DNA of 61,128 bases from Oscillospiraceae bacterium (GCA_017435615.1 JAFSET010000076.1:1-61128), one strand, 5' to 3'; numbered from the stretch's first letter, positions 25,098-34,016 are shown. The notes: generated by a model not told the origin, from the sequence alone. Numbers and translations are program-made.

Positions 25098-25255
25098 AGC
25101 TATATTCGCCTTCGGCGAGCTAAATTTGCTCTGCAAGCTAAATTGGCTATCGCCAGCTAAATTGCCTGCGGGCAGCTAAGAGCGACTATATTTTAGCTCT
25201 GTGCGCAACACAGAATTTAGCTATGAAATAATTTCGCTGCGTAGCAATTTAGCTA
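25098..25255. repeat. Cluster of AGCTAAATT repeats punctuating mini-hairpins
   Basis: At least six copies of AGCTAAAT/AATTTAGCT separated by short palindromes (TTCGCC..GGCGA, GGC..GCC, GCTGCGTAGC, CTGTGCGCAACACAG). It behaves like a micro-repeat array behind tRNA-Leu. No open frame is evident. Confidence 0.65.
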
Positions 25256-25306
25256 ATGACAATCTTACACGTTTGTGGTTTACTCAACGCAAAGGAGATG
25301 TTAATT

Positions 25307-25357
25307 ATGGCCGAAAGCATTATCGCTCCATTGCCATCATCCCCTCAGGTGCTGTGA
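25307..25357 (+). CDS. Possible 16-residue leader peptide
   Basis: ATG-to-TGA frame encoding MAESIIAPLPSSPQVL, with AAAGGAG 9 bases upstream. A terminator-like hairpin begins at the stop codon, the layout of an attenuator leader. No gene follows on this strand, so it may be a leftover of a deleted operon or chance. Confidence 0.3.
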   Translation: MAESIIAPLPSSPQVL

Positions 25358-25384
25358 AAAACTGCCCGTGGCGGTTTTCTTTTC
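25358..25384 (+). terminator. Hairpin with T-run after the short frame
   Basis: 9-bp stem AAAACTGCC/GGCGGTTTT with one wobble pair and a 3-base loop, followed by CTTTTCT. Confidence 0.5.
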
Positions 25385-25698
25385 TGCCCTATAACTTATA
25401 CTAATACTTATACTTTATCTTTATCTACATCTTTTTCTTGTTCGAACAAGTTGGCTGCAGTACCGGTGACAGGTTGTCACCAGTGCAGGCCGATTTTTTA
25501 TTTGTAAAAGCAATTATTTCATAAATACGTGAGGGCATGAAAGTTACTGGGACAGAAGGACTTTCAGACTTTCGGACTTGACGGACGGGGTTCCTTTTTT
25601 CCCAAGCCTAAAAATCAGTTTTTGGAAACTTTTTTTCATTTTGTTGAAAGTATTTGGGATGTAACTGATCAAAAAGTGCATAAAAAGTATATAAAAAC
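25385..25698. other. Intergenic, no gene
   Basis: AT-rich with one hairpin GGTGACAGGTTGTCACC (25466-25482). The rest shows no ribosome binding site with a frame of useful length. Confidence 0.5.
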
Positions 25699-25731
25699 GT
25701 CAGGCACAGTTTATACCTTTCTGTGCCTGAC
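25699..25731 (-). terminator. Terminator downstream of ctpA
   Basis: Perfect 11-bp stem GTCAGGCACAG/CTGTGCCTGAC with an 11-base loop, followed on the minus strand by GTTTTTATA. It lies 135 bases beyond the ctpA stop. Confidence 0.75.
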
Positions 25732-25866
25732 CGATTACTTTATGGTTACAGTATACCACATTATTTTTGGTTTGTCTTCCCGCTTTTTTACCGACCTGGC
25801 GAAATTGGCCCAAAATGTGAAAAACTCTGTGGAAAACGGTTTTCTTTTTCCCCAGGGGTGTTAAAT

Positions 25867-27060
25867 TCAGGAAAGCTCTTTTTGGACAGCCTCCAAGGCA
25901 GCCTGGATCTGGACATCCTGCTCTATCTCCAGCAGCTCACCGTAGATCAGGGCGGCGGTTTCCTCGTCTACCTCCACCGGGATCTGGGGCTCAAGGCCGC
26001 CTACCTCCGCCAGGCTGACGCCGTTGGGCGTAAAGTACTTGCCTACAGACAGATTGACCGCTGAGCCGTCGGACAGCTCAAAGGTATTCTGAAAATAGCC
26101 TTTACCGGTGGTTGCTTGGCCCACGGTCACCGCATAGTCATACTCCTGCAGTGCCGCCGCAAAGAACTCGGCCGCAGAGTAGCTGTCGGCGTTGATCAGC
26201 ACCGCCATAGGCACATCCTTGCAGGATGCGTCGGAAGTATCCTCCGCGGTAAATCCCAAGTAATTCTCACTGCGGAACAAAACACCCTCCGGCAGCAGGA
26301 AGTCTAAGATCTGCACCATTTCGTCCTTATAGCCGCCGGGGTTGAACCGCACATCGAACACAAAGGCCTTTGCTCCCTGCTGCTCCAATTCCTCATACAG
26401 GGCAATGGTCTCCTGGGCGCAGCGGCTGTCAAAGTTTTTGATGCGGATATAGCCCACATCCTCGGTGAGCATCTGTCCGGAAGCCACCTGGACCATGATC
26501 TCCTGACGGGTCAGCGTGACCGTCTGCTCCCGGCCCTGACGCACAAAGGTAATGTCAACGGTGGTGCCGATATCTCCCACCACAATGCTTTTGGTAGCCT
26601 CCACATCCTTGCCGACCACCGACTGACCGTCTACCGCGACAATCACATCTCCGGGCAGAATTCCGCCCTCCTTGGCAGGACCGCCCGGCTCAACCTGCAA
26701 AATTTCAAAGCCCTGCTCATTTTCCTCGGAGCGAATGGTCACGCCGATGCCCACATAGGCATTGGCCATTACGTCCTTATGCTCCTGAAGCTGGTCCGCA
26801 GGGATATAATAGCTCCACTGATCACCGGTGCCGGCAACCATACCGGCCGCCGCCATATCCTCCAAAAGGGTTTCGTCCACATCCCCAATATACTTGTCGA
26901 CGATCAGCTTTTTAAGCTCCTGAAGCTTTCCGCTTTGGGCTGTGGGGAGACCTCCGTCAGTGTAATAGGCCAGGGTCATAGCTGTTGCCAACGCCGCAAC
27001 CAAAATATAGGAGCCGATCCGCAAAAGCAGCTTGATAAGCCCCTTGTTCCGTTCATCCAT
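25867..27060 (-). CDS. S41-family C-terminal processing peptidase (CtpA-like)
   Basis: A 397-residue membrane-anchored serine protease. One N-terminal membrane segment (residues ~12-32), a PDZ domain (around GILPGDVIVAVDGQSV), and the S41 core with nucleophile Ser in NADSYSAAEF and the general-base Lys in TTGKGYF. Such enzymes trim or degrade extracytoplasmic proteins and in Firmicutes are often encoded beside ftsEX, where they can control the cell-wall hydrolase. The start MDERNKG has GGAGG 7 bases upstream. It lies downstream of the ftsEX-M23 genes on the same strand with 390 bases of repeat DNA between. Confidence 0.9.
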   Translation of the reverse strand: MDERNKGLIKLLLRIGSYILVAALATAMTLAYYTDGGLPTAQSGKLQELKKLIVDKYIGDVDETLLEDMAAAGMVAGTGDQWSYYIPADQLQEHKDVMANAYVGIGVTIRSEENEQGFEILQVEPGGPAKEGGILPGDVIVAVDGQSVVGKDVEATKSIVVGDIGTTVDITFVRQGREQTVTLTRQEIMVQVASGQMLTEDVGYIRIKNFDSRCAQETIALYEELEQQGAKAFVFDVRFNPGGYKDEMVQILDFLLPEGVLFRSENYLGFTAEDTSDASCKDVPMAVLINADSYSAAEFFAAALQEYDYAVTVGQATTGKGYFQNTFELSDGSAVNLSVGKYFTPNGVSLAEVGGLEPQIPVEVDEETAALIYGELLEIEQDVQIQAALEAVQKELS

Positions 27061-27140
27061 TTTCATTCCTCCAGTGACATACATTCCGATTTATCGAGCA
27101 GATTGCCCTAATGGGCAATGGCATTCTGCGAATGCCGGGG

Positions 27141-27322
27141 AACGGATTGCCACGCCACTTAAGCGCACTGGCTCGCAATGACATGCTGGTAGGTTTCTGT
27201 CGTTTTGTTAAACAGGAAAATCACTAATACGCAACAATTTTGCACCATTTAAAGCAAGACAAAAAACCAAAAGCGGTGTCATTGCGAACCAGTGACCGAT
27301 GTCACTGGTGTGGCAATCCGTT
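27141..27322. repeat. REP-like element with long imperfect inverted repeats
   Basis: Ends AACGGATTGCCAC and GTGGCAATCCGTT bound a 182-base element; inner arms GGCTCGCAATGACA and TGTCATTGCGA also pair. The interior of about 80 bases is AT-rich and unlike the arms. Half an element occurs at 66-105. Confidence 0.75.
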
Positions 27323-27340
27323 ACCTCTTGCAATGCTTAA

Positions 27341-27399
27341 GCATTGCGCCGCCCATAGGGCGGCAATTTGATACCAACAACAGCTCGATAAATTGGAAT
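27341..27399. repeat. 59-base conserved tail shared with 145-203
   Basis: About 52 of 59 positions match 145-203, including the hairpin GCCGCCCATAGGGCGGC and AACAGCTCGATAAA. It follows the REP-like element in both places. Confidence 0.75.
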
Positions 27400-27416
27400 A
27401 GGATATGATGCAATTT

Positions 27417-27440
27417 GGGCGTGCCGAATGCGGCACGCCC
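27417..27440 (-). terminator. Terminator of the ftsEX-M23-small peptide operon
   Basis: Perfect 10-bp stem GGGCGTGCCG/CGGCACGCCC with loop AATG, about 8 bases after the stop of the small peptide. Confidence 0.75.
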
Positions 27441-27447
27441 GTAGTTT

Positions 27448-27546
27448 TTAGCCAAACAAGGTGTAGATCACACCGGTAAACAGGCTCAGCAGCATAACAA
27501 TTGCCATCACGCCGGCCAAAACAGAAACAAACTTTTTACTGTTCAT
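27448..27546 (-). CDS. Small single-span membrane peptide, 32 residues
   Basis: ATG to TAA, 32 residues: a basic start MNSKKF followed by one hydrophobic helix and a short tail ending TLFG. AAGGAG lies 10 bases upstream of the ATG. It is placed 14 bases after the M23 hydrolase gene and just before the operon terminator, so it is the last gene of ftsE-ftsX-M23. Single-span peptides of this kind may regulate a membrane complex, here perhaps FtsEX; that is inference from position only. Confidence 0.6.
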   Translation of the reverse strand: MNSKKFVSVLAGVMAIVMLLSLFTGVIYTLFG

Positions 27547-27560
27547 GGTGTCCATTCTCC

Positions 27561-28817
27561 TTAATAGATATTGATGTAGTCAGCAGGGTTCACATAGACC
27601 CCGTTATAGCTGATGCCAAAGTGCAGGTGCACACCGGTCGATCCGCCGGTGGAACCCATATAGCCAATGACCTGGCCGGCATCCACATACTGGCCGGGGC
27701 TGACGATGTAGTGGGTCATATGCATATAGATGGAGCCGTAGCCGTCACCGTGGCTCAGGGCCACATAGTGGCCCGCGCCGCCGTACTGATAGGCTGCCAC
27801 CGTCACATAGCCGCTTCTGGTAGCGTAGATCGGCGTACCCTCAGAGCCTGCCAGATCCACGCCGTTGTGCATTTTCCACTGGCCGCTGATGGGATGCCAG
27901 CGGTAGCCAAAGGGGCTGGTAAAGGCGCTGTAGGAGCAGGGCATCAGCCAGGTGGCATTGCCTACGGTGTTGCCGGTGCCCACGCCTGCAGGCACTGTGG
28001 GGGGCTTGGAGGTGGCCAGCCATTCCTGGTACTTGGCGTCCTCGTATTCATCGGTCTTCGCCGCGATATCCGCAGCCAGGTCCTCCTGGAGCTGCTCGGA
28101 TTCCAGGATCATGGCTTCGTATTCCTCGCCACGGGCCTTGAGCTGGATCAGCAGCTCATCGGTTTCCGCGCGTTTTTCTCCAAGCTGAAGCTCAACGGCA
28201 TCCAATTCATCACGCTTGGCCTGAAGAGAGGCCTGCTGCTCCACCATTTGTTCCTTGGTGGCAGCCACTTCCTTGGCCGCCTGATCCATTTCCTGCAGGC
28301 ACAGCATATCGGCCTTGGCGATCTCCTGGATCATCTCCATCCGGTCCAGCATCTCATTGAAGCTGCTGGCCTGGAACAGCACCGACCAGTAGGACAGCTC
28401 GCCGTTTTCCTCCATGGCACGGATCCGGGCCTTATTCTTGATCTGAAGCTGGGTCAGCCTGTCCTGGGCCTGTTCCAGCTCCTCCTGCTTGTCCGCGATC
28501 AGCAGCCGATAGCCGGAGATCTGCACATTCAGGTTTTCCATCTGCTGATGCAGCAGAGCGATTTCCTGATCCACCAGGTCCTTTTGGGCAACCATGGCAG
28601 TCAGCTCATCCAAATTATCGGAAAGCTGTCCACGCAGGCCGTCGATCTCAGCCTGCAGCTCATCATTCTGCGCTTCCAGTTCCTCTAACTGCTCCTTCAG
28701 CTCGCTGGAGGAAGCCGCCCGGGCATGCTCGGAAAAACTGTTTCCCACAGCGCCCACCAGCAACAGCACACTCAGCACCGCCGCTAAAATCGAAATAAGT
28801 TGTTTTTTCTGTTTCAT
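27561..28817 (-). CDS. Murein hydrolase activator/M23 peptidase (EnvC/PcsB-like)
   Basis: A 418-residue secreted protein. Signal peptide to about residue 34 (AVLSVLLLVGAVGNS..ARA), a long coiled coil from 38 to 260, then a LytM/M23 domain (290-418) with the zinc residues in HNGVDLAG and VHLHFG; both are intact, so the enzyme may cut peptidoglycan itself. FtsEX, encoded directly upstream, would gate it through the coiled coil at the division site. Confidence 0.92.
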   Translation of the reverse strand: MKQKKQLISILAAVLSVLLLVGAVGNSFSEHARAASSSELKEQLEELEAQNDELQAEIDGLRGQLSDNLDELTAMVAQKDLVDQEIALLHQQMENLNVQISGYRLLIADKQEELEQAQDRLTQLQIKNKARIRAMEENGELSYWSVLFQASSFNEMLDRMEMIQEIAKADMLCLQEMDQAAKEVAATKEQMVEQQASLQAKRDELDAVELQLGEKRAETDELLIQLKARGEEYEAMILESEQLQEDLAADIAAKTDEYEDAKYQEWLATSKPPTVPAGVGTGNTVGNATWLMPCSYSAFTSPFGYRWHPISGQWKMHNGVDLAGSEGTPIYATRSGYVTVAAYQYGGAGHYVALSHGDGYGSIYMHMTHYIVSPGQYVDAGQVIGYMGSTGGSTGVHLHFGISYNGVYVNPADYINIY

Positions 28818-28838
28818 GATTACATCCTTTTATTTGTC

Positions 28839-29726
28839 TTACACATCCATAAACTTACGAATGGAGGTCCAGCTACCGACGATGCCCACAAACATGCCGG
28901 CACCGGCGAAGATAGCAACCATCACGCCCAGCAGCTCCTGGAAGGGCACCAGGGTGAAGAAGCCAAAGGTATCCACCTCATGAATTCTTGCCACCACAGC
29001 GTCATACATCACCCATTCCAGTCCAAAGGCGATCCCTGCGCCGATCATACCCAGGATAAAACCCTGGACCACAAAGGGCAGCCGGATAAAGCCGTTGGTC
29101 GCGCCCACCATTTTCATAATGGCGATCTCATCCTTGCGGTCGTACATTGCCAGCTTGACCGTATTGGAAATGATCAGCAGGCTGACGATCAAAAGTACCA
29201 CAATGATCAGCATGGACACCATCTCCACCACATCCTGCATCATAATGAAGCCGGCAGCGATCTCCTCCGTGGCTTTGACCTTGACGACACCTGGCACGTT
29301 TTCCAGATCCGCCTTGGTCTGCTCCAGCAGACGGGGGTCGGTGAGCATCACACGGAAACGGTGACGGAAGGTGTCGGCACTGGTGCCTTCAAAGGCTTCG
29401 GTCTCAGAATGGTCCGCAATAAAGTTCTGCAGGGCTTCCTCACGGGAGATAAACTCCGCTTCCGCGATATTGCTGACCCGGTTGATCTTGGTACCTACGC
29501 TGCGAGCCTCCGCATCTGTCAGCGTCTCGTCCACATAGGCGGTGACCTCGTTGGTTTTATTCAGTTCGGTGATCATCAGGCTCAAATTGTAGGTCACCGC
29601 GGAAAAGGTGCCGACGATCAGCAGGCAGGCCACCGTTACGCACACGGCGGCAAAGGACATAAAGCCGTGGAGGAAAATACCGCGGATGCCCTCTTTGAAC
29701 AAATATCCGATATTATTGATCTTCAT
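28839..29726 (-). CDS. ftsX: Cell-division ABC transporter permease FtsX
   Basis: A 295-residue membrane protein of the FtsX type: cytoplasmic N-terminus, one membrane segment near residue 25, an extracellular loop (residues 50-165), then three membrane segments including the stretch starting MLIIVVLLIVSLLIISNTVK. The start MKINNIG overlaps the end of ftsE by about 14 bases with no separate ribosome binding site, implying coupling. It transmits FtsE ATP hydrolysis to the extracellular M23 hydrolase. Confidence 0.92.
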   Translation of the reverse strand: MKINNIGYLFKEGIRGIFLHGFMSFAAVCVTVACLLIVGTFSAVTYNLSLMITELNKTNEVTAYVDETLTDAEARSVGTKINRVSNIAEAEFISREEALQNFIADHSETEAFEGTSADTFRHRFRVMLTDPRLLEQTKADLENVPGVVKVKATEEIAAGFIMMQDVVEMVSMLIIVVLLIVSLLIISNTVKLAMYDRKDEIAIMKMVGATNGFIRLPFVVQGFILGMIGAGIAFGLEWVMYDAVVARIHEVDTFGFFTLVPFQELLGVMVAIFAGAGMFVGIVGSWTSIRKFMDV

Positions 29727-30402
29727 AGCTGAAATACCCATCCATTCCGTCACTGACGATCAATCCTTCGTCGATGGCAATGACTCTTCTGTGGAACCGC
29801 TGCACCAGATCCTTTTCGTGGGTGACCACCAGCATAGTGGTGCCCAGATTGTTGATCTCCTGCAGCAGACTCATGATCTCCAGCGAACGGGCCGGATCCA
29901 GGTTACCGGTAGGCTCGTCAGCAATGATGGTAGAGGGATTGTTCACCAGGGCTCTTGCGATGGCAAGACGCTGCTGCTCACCGCCGGACAGCTCCTTGGG
30001 GTGGCGGCGGCTCTTGGTCTCCAGTCCCACCAGCTCCAGCACATAAGGCACACGCTCCCGGATCTCCTTCTCCCGTGCGCCGATGACACGCATGGCAAAC
30101 GCCACATTTTCATACACCGTCATATCCTGGATCAGGCGGAAATCCTGAAACACGACGCCGACTGTGCGGCGCATAAAGGGCAGCTCTCTTTTACGGATAC
30201 GCTCCAGGGAATAACCGTTGACATGGACCGTTCCGGAGGTGGGCTTCAGCTCACCGGTAATCAGCTTGATGATGGTGGACTTTCCGGAACCGGAAGGGCC
30301 TACCAAATAGGCAAATTCGCCGTCCTCGATCTGCATGGAAATGCCACGCAACGCATGGGTTCCCACGGAATAGGACTTGACCACATCGGTAAATTCGATC
30401 AT
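29713..30402 (-). CDS. ftsE: Cell-division ATP-binding protein FtsE
   Basis: A 229-residue ABC ATPase. Walker A GPSGSGKST, signature LSGGEQQRLAIARA, Walker B IIADEPTGNLD and the switch His in VVTHEKDL are intact. It partners FtsX. GGAGAG lies before the ATG. It is the first gene of ftsE-ftsX-M23-small peptide. Confidence 0.94.
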   Translation of the reverse strand: MIEFTDVVKSYSVGTHALRGISMQIEDGEFAYLVGPSGSGKSTIIKLITGELKPTSGTVHVNGYSLERIRKRELPFMRRTVGVVFQDFRLIQDMTVYENVAFAMRVIGAREKEIRERVPYVLELVGLETKSRRHPKELSGGEQQRLAIARALVNNPSTIIADEPTGNLDPARSLEIMSLLQEINNLGTTMLVVTHEKDLVQRFHRRVIAIDEGLIVSDGMDGYFSYEDQ

Positions 30403-30610
30403 ATTGATACTCTCCGTTAAAGCCTGAAAAGGCTATATATGTTATCATAGCGGTACTACGCCACTGTATCCCACTATAGGGTAACAGAATTGTAACACAT
30501 TGGGAAAGTTATGTCAATCTATCCGAGGCCAAAAAACAGCGAATTCCAAAAATTTCACATTTTGCACAATCGGCCTTCAAAGTCCGGTTTATACATCCGT
30601 TGCGGTTTTT
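30403..30610. other. Region upstream of ftsE, no gene
   Basis: Includes two TGTTACA/CTGTTAC-like sequences near 30480-30500 and TATGAT at about 30441 on the minus strand that may be the ftsE promoter; I could not assign a convincing -35. Confidence 0.35.
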
Positions 30611-30755
30611 TCGTAGGGACACCCCTCCTGGGGTGTCCGAAACAAAATTGGATCTCGATGGGCTAATTTTGTTCCCGTGCATAAACGAATAAAAAGATTT
30701 TGGTGCATCGAGCCCCAAAATCTTTGCGGACACCCGGGGACGGGTGTCCCTACGA
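30611..30755. repeat. TCGTAGGG-type inverted-repeat element
   Basis: Left arm TCGTAGGGACACCCCTCC.. and right arm 30728-30755, which is identical to the right arm at 15508-15535, enclose about 85 bases with their own AAAATTGG..CCAAAATC-like inner pairing. Followed by GCTCGAAAAATCGGAATTT (30774-30787), matching tails of the other copies. Confidence 0.8.
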
Positions 30756-30787
30756 GTTTTAATAAACTGCTCGAAAAATCGGAATTT

Positions 30788-30821
30788 AAAAGGGGCGTCG
30801 CAAAACGGCAACGCCCCTTTG
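30788..30821 (-). terminator. Terminator of the M18 aminopeptidase gene
   Basis: Stem AAAGGGGCGT.GC/GC.ACGCCCCTTT, with T-run on the minus strand, eight bases after the stop codon. Confidence 0.8.
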
Positions 30822-30828
30822 GGGTATA

Positions 30829-32214
30829 TTATGCCAGGTAGATGGCCTTGCAGGCCAGCATGGTCATATAGCAGTCGTACTTGCTGACCACCTCGATGGG
30901 AGCGTGCATAGACAGCACCGGTACACCGGCATCCACCGTCACGATGTTGCGGTTTGCCATATAGGCCGCCACGGTACCGCCGCCGCCCTGGTCCACCTTG
31001 CCCAGGGTAGCGATCTGCCAGCGGACACCGGCCGCGTCGAAGGTCTTGCGGATGTGGCCCATAGCCTCCGCGGAGGCATCAGACGCGCCGCCCTTGCCAC
31101 GGGAGCCGGTATACTTGCAGATGGAAACGCCATAGTTGAGCTGGCTGTTGTTCCGGCGGTCAGAAACCTCCGGGAAGTTGGGATCAAAGGCATTGGAAAC
31201 GTCTGCGGACAGGCAGAAGGAATTCTCGAAGCAGCGGTTCAGGCTGGCACCGGTGCTGTCGCACAGGTCCTGCATAAAGGTATCGAAGGCCTGGCTCTGC
31301 ATACCGGAGATGCCCACGGAGCCGATCTCCTCCTTGTCTGCCAGGATGCAAACTGCGGTATGCTTAGGAACACCCATGGTCAGCAACGGCTCGATCTCCG
31401 CAAAGGCGCACACCCGGTCATCATGGCCGTAGGCTGCCAGCAGGCTGCAGTCAAAGCCAACCTCACGGCATTTGCCTGCAGGAACCATGGTCAGCTCGGC
31501 GGTGAGGAAGTCTTCCTCGATCAGGCCGTATTTTTCGTTGAGCAGCTTCATCACATTCAGCTTCACCAGATCCGCGCCCTCGCCTTCGATGGGCTCGGTG
31601 CCCAAAATTACATTGAGCTGCTCACCGGCAACGCCCTCTGCCAGGGTCTTTTTCATCTGGTCGGCAGACAGATGGATCAGCAGGTCGGACACATAGAAAA
31701 TGGGGTCATTGTCATCCTCACCCACGGTCACAGTGACCACAGAGCCGTCCTTGCGGTATACCACGCCGTGCAGCGCCAGCGGCACAGCCGTCCACTGGTA
31801 CTTCTTGATGCCGCCGTAGTAGTGGGTCTTGAAGTAGGCAATTTCAGAGTCCTCGTACAACGGATTTGGCTTCAGGTCCATCCGGGGGGAGTCCACGTGG
31901 GCAGCGCAAATATTGGCACCCTCGTTCAAGGAGGCACTGCCGATCACTGCCAGCATCAGGCTCTTGTCCCGGTTGTTCTTGTAAACCTTGTCACCGGGCT
32001 GCAGCTTCATACCGGGCACTATCGCCTTAAAGCCGTGCTTTTCGGCCAGCTCCACCGTCCAGGTGGTAGCCTCCCGTTCTGTCTTGCAGGCATCCATAAA
32101 GGCGGCATAGCGCTTGCAGTAGCTTTCCATTTCCGCGCGCTGCGCCTCTGTCAGGCCCACATAACCGTTCTTGGGACTGCTCAGCAGCTTTTCTCTCAAT
32201 TCATCGTTTGTCAT
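30829..32214 (-). CDS. M18-family aminopeptidase
   Basis: A 461-residue M18 metallo-aminopeptidase (aspartyl-aminopeptidase type). Metal/catalytic motifs are AHVDSPRMD, AYGHDDRV, DKEEIGS, SADVSNAFDP and the C-terminal MHAPIE. It is cytoplasmic with no signal peptide and removes N-terminal, often acidic, residues from peptides. AAAAGGAG lies before the ATG. It is probably a single-gene unit. Confidence 0.92.
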   Translation of the reverse strand: MTNDELREKLLSSPKNGYVGLTEAQRAEMESYCKRYAAFMDACKTEREATTWTVELAEKHGFKAIVPGMKLQPGDKVYKNNRDKSLMLAVIGSASLNEGANICAAHVDSPRMDLKPNPLYEDSEIAYFKTHYYGGIKKYQWTAVPLALHGVVYRKDGSVVTVTVGEDDNDPIFYVSDLLIHLSADQMKKTLAEGVAGEQLNVILGTEPIEGEGADLVKLNVMKLLNEKYGLIEEDFLTAELTMVPAGKCREVGFDCSLLAAYGHDDRVCAFAEIEPLLTMGVPKHTAVCILADKEEIGSVGISGMQSQAFDTFMQDLCDSTGASLNRCFENSFCLSADVSNAFDPNFPEVSDRRNNSQLNYGVSICKYTGSRGKGGASDASAEAMGHIRKTFDAAGVRWQIATLGKVDQGGGGTVAAYMANRNIVTVDAGVPVLSMHAPIEVVSKYDCYMTMLACKAIYLA

Positions 32215-32239
32215 AGTTCATTCTCCTTTTTCAAGCATC

Positions 32240-32818
32240 TTATTGTATTATACCCAACCCCTGCCAAAATGCAAGGCATTTTATCCGGAAGGCTTCCGGC
32301 GTGCTGTCGTTGGACAGATGGTGGTGGCACAAATTGATAAATTCCTCCTGGGAGCGCTGGGCGTCCAGCCGCTGCAAGATTTGCTCCCGGGTCAGGCCGT
32401 CACGGCGCATCAGTCGTTCGACCCGGTCCTCCCGGGGTGCTGTAATGGCCACCGTAGTATCGCACAGCTCTGCCAGGCCGCCTTCAAACAGGCCGATGGC
32501 ATCAATGGCAACATGGCCGGCCGTCTGGGTCAGCACCTGCCGGACCTTTTGCTTCACAGCACTGTGGGTGATCTGATTTAAGTCCAAAAGGGCGTTTTTG
32601 TCGGAAAATACGATGGCTGCCAGTTTTTGCCTGTTCAGGCTCCCCTGCTCCACCGTTCCGGGAAAACGGTCCTCAATAGCGCGGAGCATGGCAGTATCGG
32701 TTTTCAGCAGTTCGTGATAAACCGCATCACAGTCCAGCACAGTCCCTCCCAGGCTTTCAAAGGTTTTCAGGGCGGTGGTTTTTCCGCAGCCGCTTCCGCC
32801 GGTAATTCCGATGATCAT
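32240..32818 (-). CDS. coaE: Dephospho-CoA kinase
   Basis: A 192-residue P-loop kinase catalysing the last step of coenzyme A synthesis. N-terminal Walker A GITGGSGCGKTT, DCDAVYHELL and the DAIGLFEGG region are diagnostic. The start MIIGITGG overlaps the stop of the upstream gene as ATGA and has GGAGGAG 6 bases upstream, so it is coupled to the Sua5-type gene. Length is normal. Confidence 0.92.
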   Translation of the reverse strand: MIIGITGGSGCGKTTALKTFESLGGTVLDCDAVYHELLKTDTAMLRAIEDRFPGTVEQGSLNRQKLAAIVFSDKNALLDLNQITHSAVKQKVRQVLTQTAGHVAIDAIGLFEGGLAELCDTTVAITAPREDRVERLMRRDGLTREQILQRLDAQRSQEEFINLCHHHLSNDSTPEAFRIKCLAFWQGLGIIQ

Positions 32819-33849
32819 AGCTGCTCCTCCCCGTTGACGATCTGAAACGCCGCCGCCTTTTTCAGCCGGTTTTGCACCGCATAGGCCACGCCATCCCCCA
32901 CCGGGCACCGGGCGTAAACCATATGCACCGCCGGGTCATCCAGCTCCCGCAGCGCCGCAAACAGGCCTGCGGAGAGGGTCTGCACATCTGCCTCCAGGCC
33001 GTAGGACAGCGGATCGCAGTCCCGGTACAGGGGCAGCTCCTCTTCAAAGCACAGCACCCGGTCCCCTTTTTGGTAATGCCGGTGGATGTACCGGGCCGCA
33101 GCCTCCCGGCTGCCGTCCACGATCACCACCTGACACTGGGGTGCGTAATGCTTATATTTCATACCCGGAGCTTTTGCCACCTCATCCGCAGACAGCTCCG
33201 CCGTTACCGCCTTATCCACCGTCAGGGAGCCCAGCACACTGCGAAGCTGGGCCGGGGTGATACCGCCGGGACGCAGCAGTATGGCAGGCTCCTGGGTCAG
33301 GTCCACAATGGTGGACTCCACCCCTACACGGCAGGCACCACCATCGATCACCGCCTCTATATGGCCGTCGTGGTCGTGGAGCACATGCTGGGCCGTGGTG
33401 GTGGAAGGCTTGCCGGATAAATTAGCAGACGGTGCCGCAATAGGCACTCCGGAAAGGGCGATCACCTGCCGGGTAATGGCACTGTCCGGGCAGCGCACCG
33501 CTACAGTGGACAGGCCGCCGGTGGTACGCTTGGGGATATGGTCCTTCGCGGGCAGGATCATGGTCAAAGGTCCCGGCCAGAATTTTTCCGCCAGGGTATA
33601 GGCGCACCGGGGAATATGGTGGCAAAGAGCCTCCACCTGCTCCATCCCGGTGACATGCAGGATCATGGGGTTATCCTTGGGCCGCCCTTTGGCCTCATAA
33701 ATGCGGTCCACCGCCGCTTCACTCAGGCCATCGGCACCCAGTCCGTAGACCGTTTCGGTGGGCAGCGCCACCAGGCCGCCGGACCGAATGATCTGTGCCG
33801 CCACCCGGGCGGTATCCGGGGCATTTTCCGATAATACAAGGGTCTTCAT
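32815..33849 (-). CDS. L-threonylcarbamoyladenylate synthase (Sua5 type)
   Basis: A 344-residue two-domain Sua5/YrdC protein making threonylcarbamoyl-AMP for the t6A37 tRNA modification. The YrdC domain (residues 1-205) shows the KRSTxR-equivalent region TETVYGLGADG, KGRPKDNPM and the PSANLSGKPS motif; the linker reads ILLRPGGI, and the Sua5-specific C-terminal domain starts at PGMKYKHYAP. GGAGG lies 7 bases before MKTLVL. It is first in an operon with coaE. Confidence 0.92.
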   Translation of the reverse strand: MKTLVLSENAPDTARVAAQIIRSGGLVALPTETVYGLGADGLSEAAVDRIYEAKGRPKDNPMILHVTGMEQVEALCHHIPRCAYTLAEKFWPGPLTMILPAKDHIPKRTTGGLSTVAVRCPDSAITRQVIALSGVPIAAPSANLSGKPSTTTAQHVLHDHDGHIEAVIDGGACRVGVESTIVDLTQEPAILLRPGGITPAQLRSVLGSLTVDKAVTAELSADEVAKAPGMKYKHYAPQCQVVIVDGSREAAARYIHRHYQKGDRVLCFEEELPLYRDCDPLSYGLEADVQTLSAGLFAALRELDDPAVHMVYARCPVGDGVAYAVQNRLKKAAAFQIVNGEEQL

Positions 33850-33953
33850 AGCTACGCCTCCAAACATTGCCCCTATCATATCACACTGCGTTCCATATTT
33901 CCACAACAATCCCACAATTATTTTATTTTTTCACATCACTATGCGTGAAAGCA

Positions 33954-33983
33954 TTGACATACCTAAGAGGAAACCTGTATAAT
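33954..33983 (+). promoter_or_regulatory. SigA promoter of the ROK gene
   Basis: TTGACA, 18-base spacer, TATAAT, 34 bases before the start codon. Confidence 0.8.
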
Positions 33984-34016
33984 GATTTCGTATGTTTCAA
34001 CCGAAGGAGGAAAGTC

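Noticed and set aside
25098-25255. CRISPR-like array
   Set aside because: The AGCTAAATT units are short, irregularly spaced and lack constant-length spacers; no cas genes.
25622-25864. Plus-strand frame of 80 codons before ctpA
   Set aside because: Contains the ctpA terminator hairpin and has no ribosome binding site.
27501-28688. Plus-strand open frame, 395 codons
   Set aside because: Antisense of the M23 coiled-coil gene; Leu/His/Gln-rich shadow with no start signal.
30904-32337. Plus-strand open frame, 477 codons
   Set aside because: Antisense of the M18 aminopeptidase, whose motifs and start signals are clear; the translation is low-complexity His/Gly/Val-rich.
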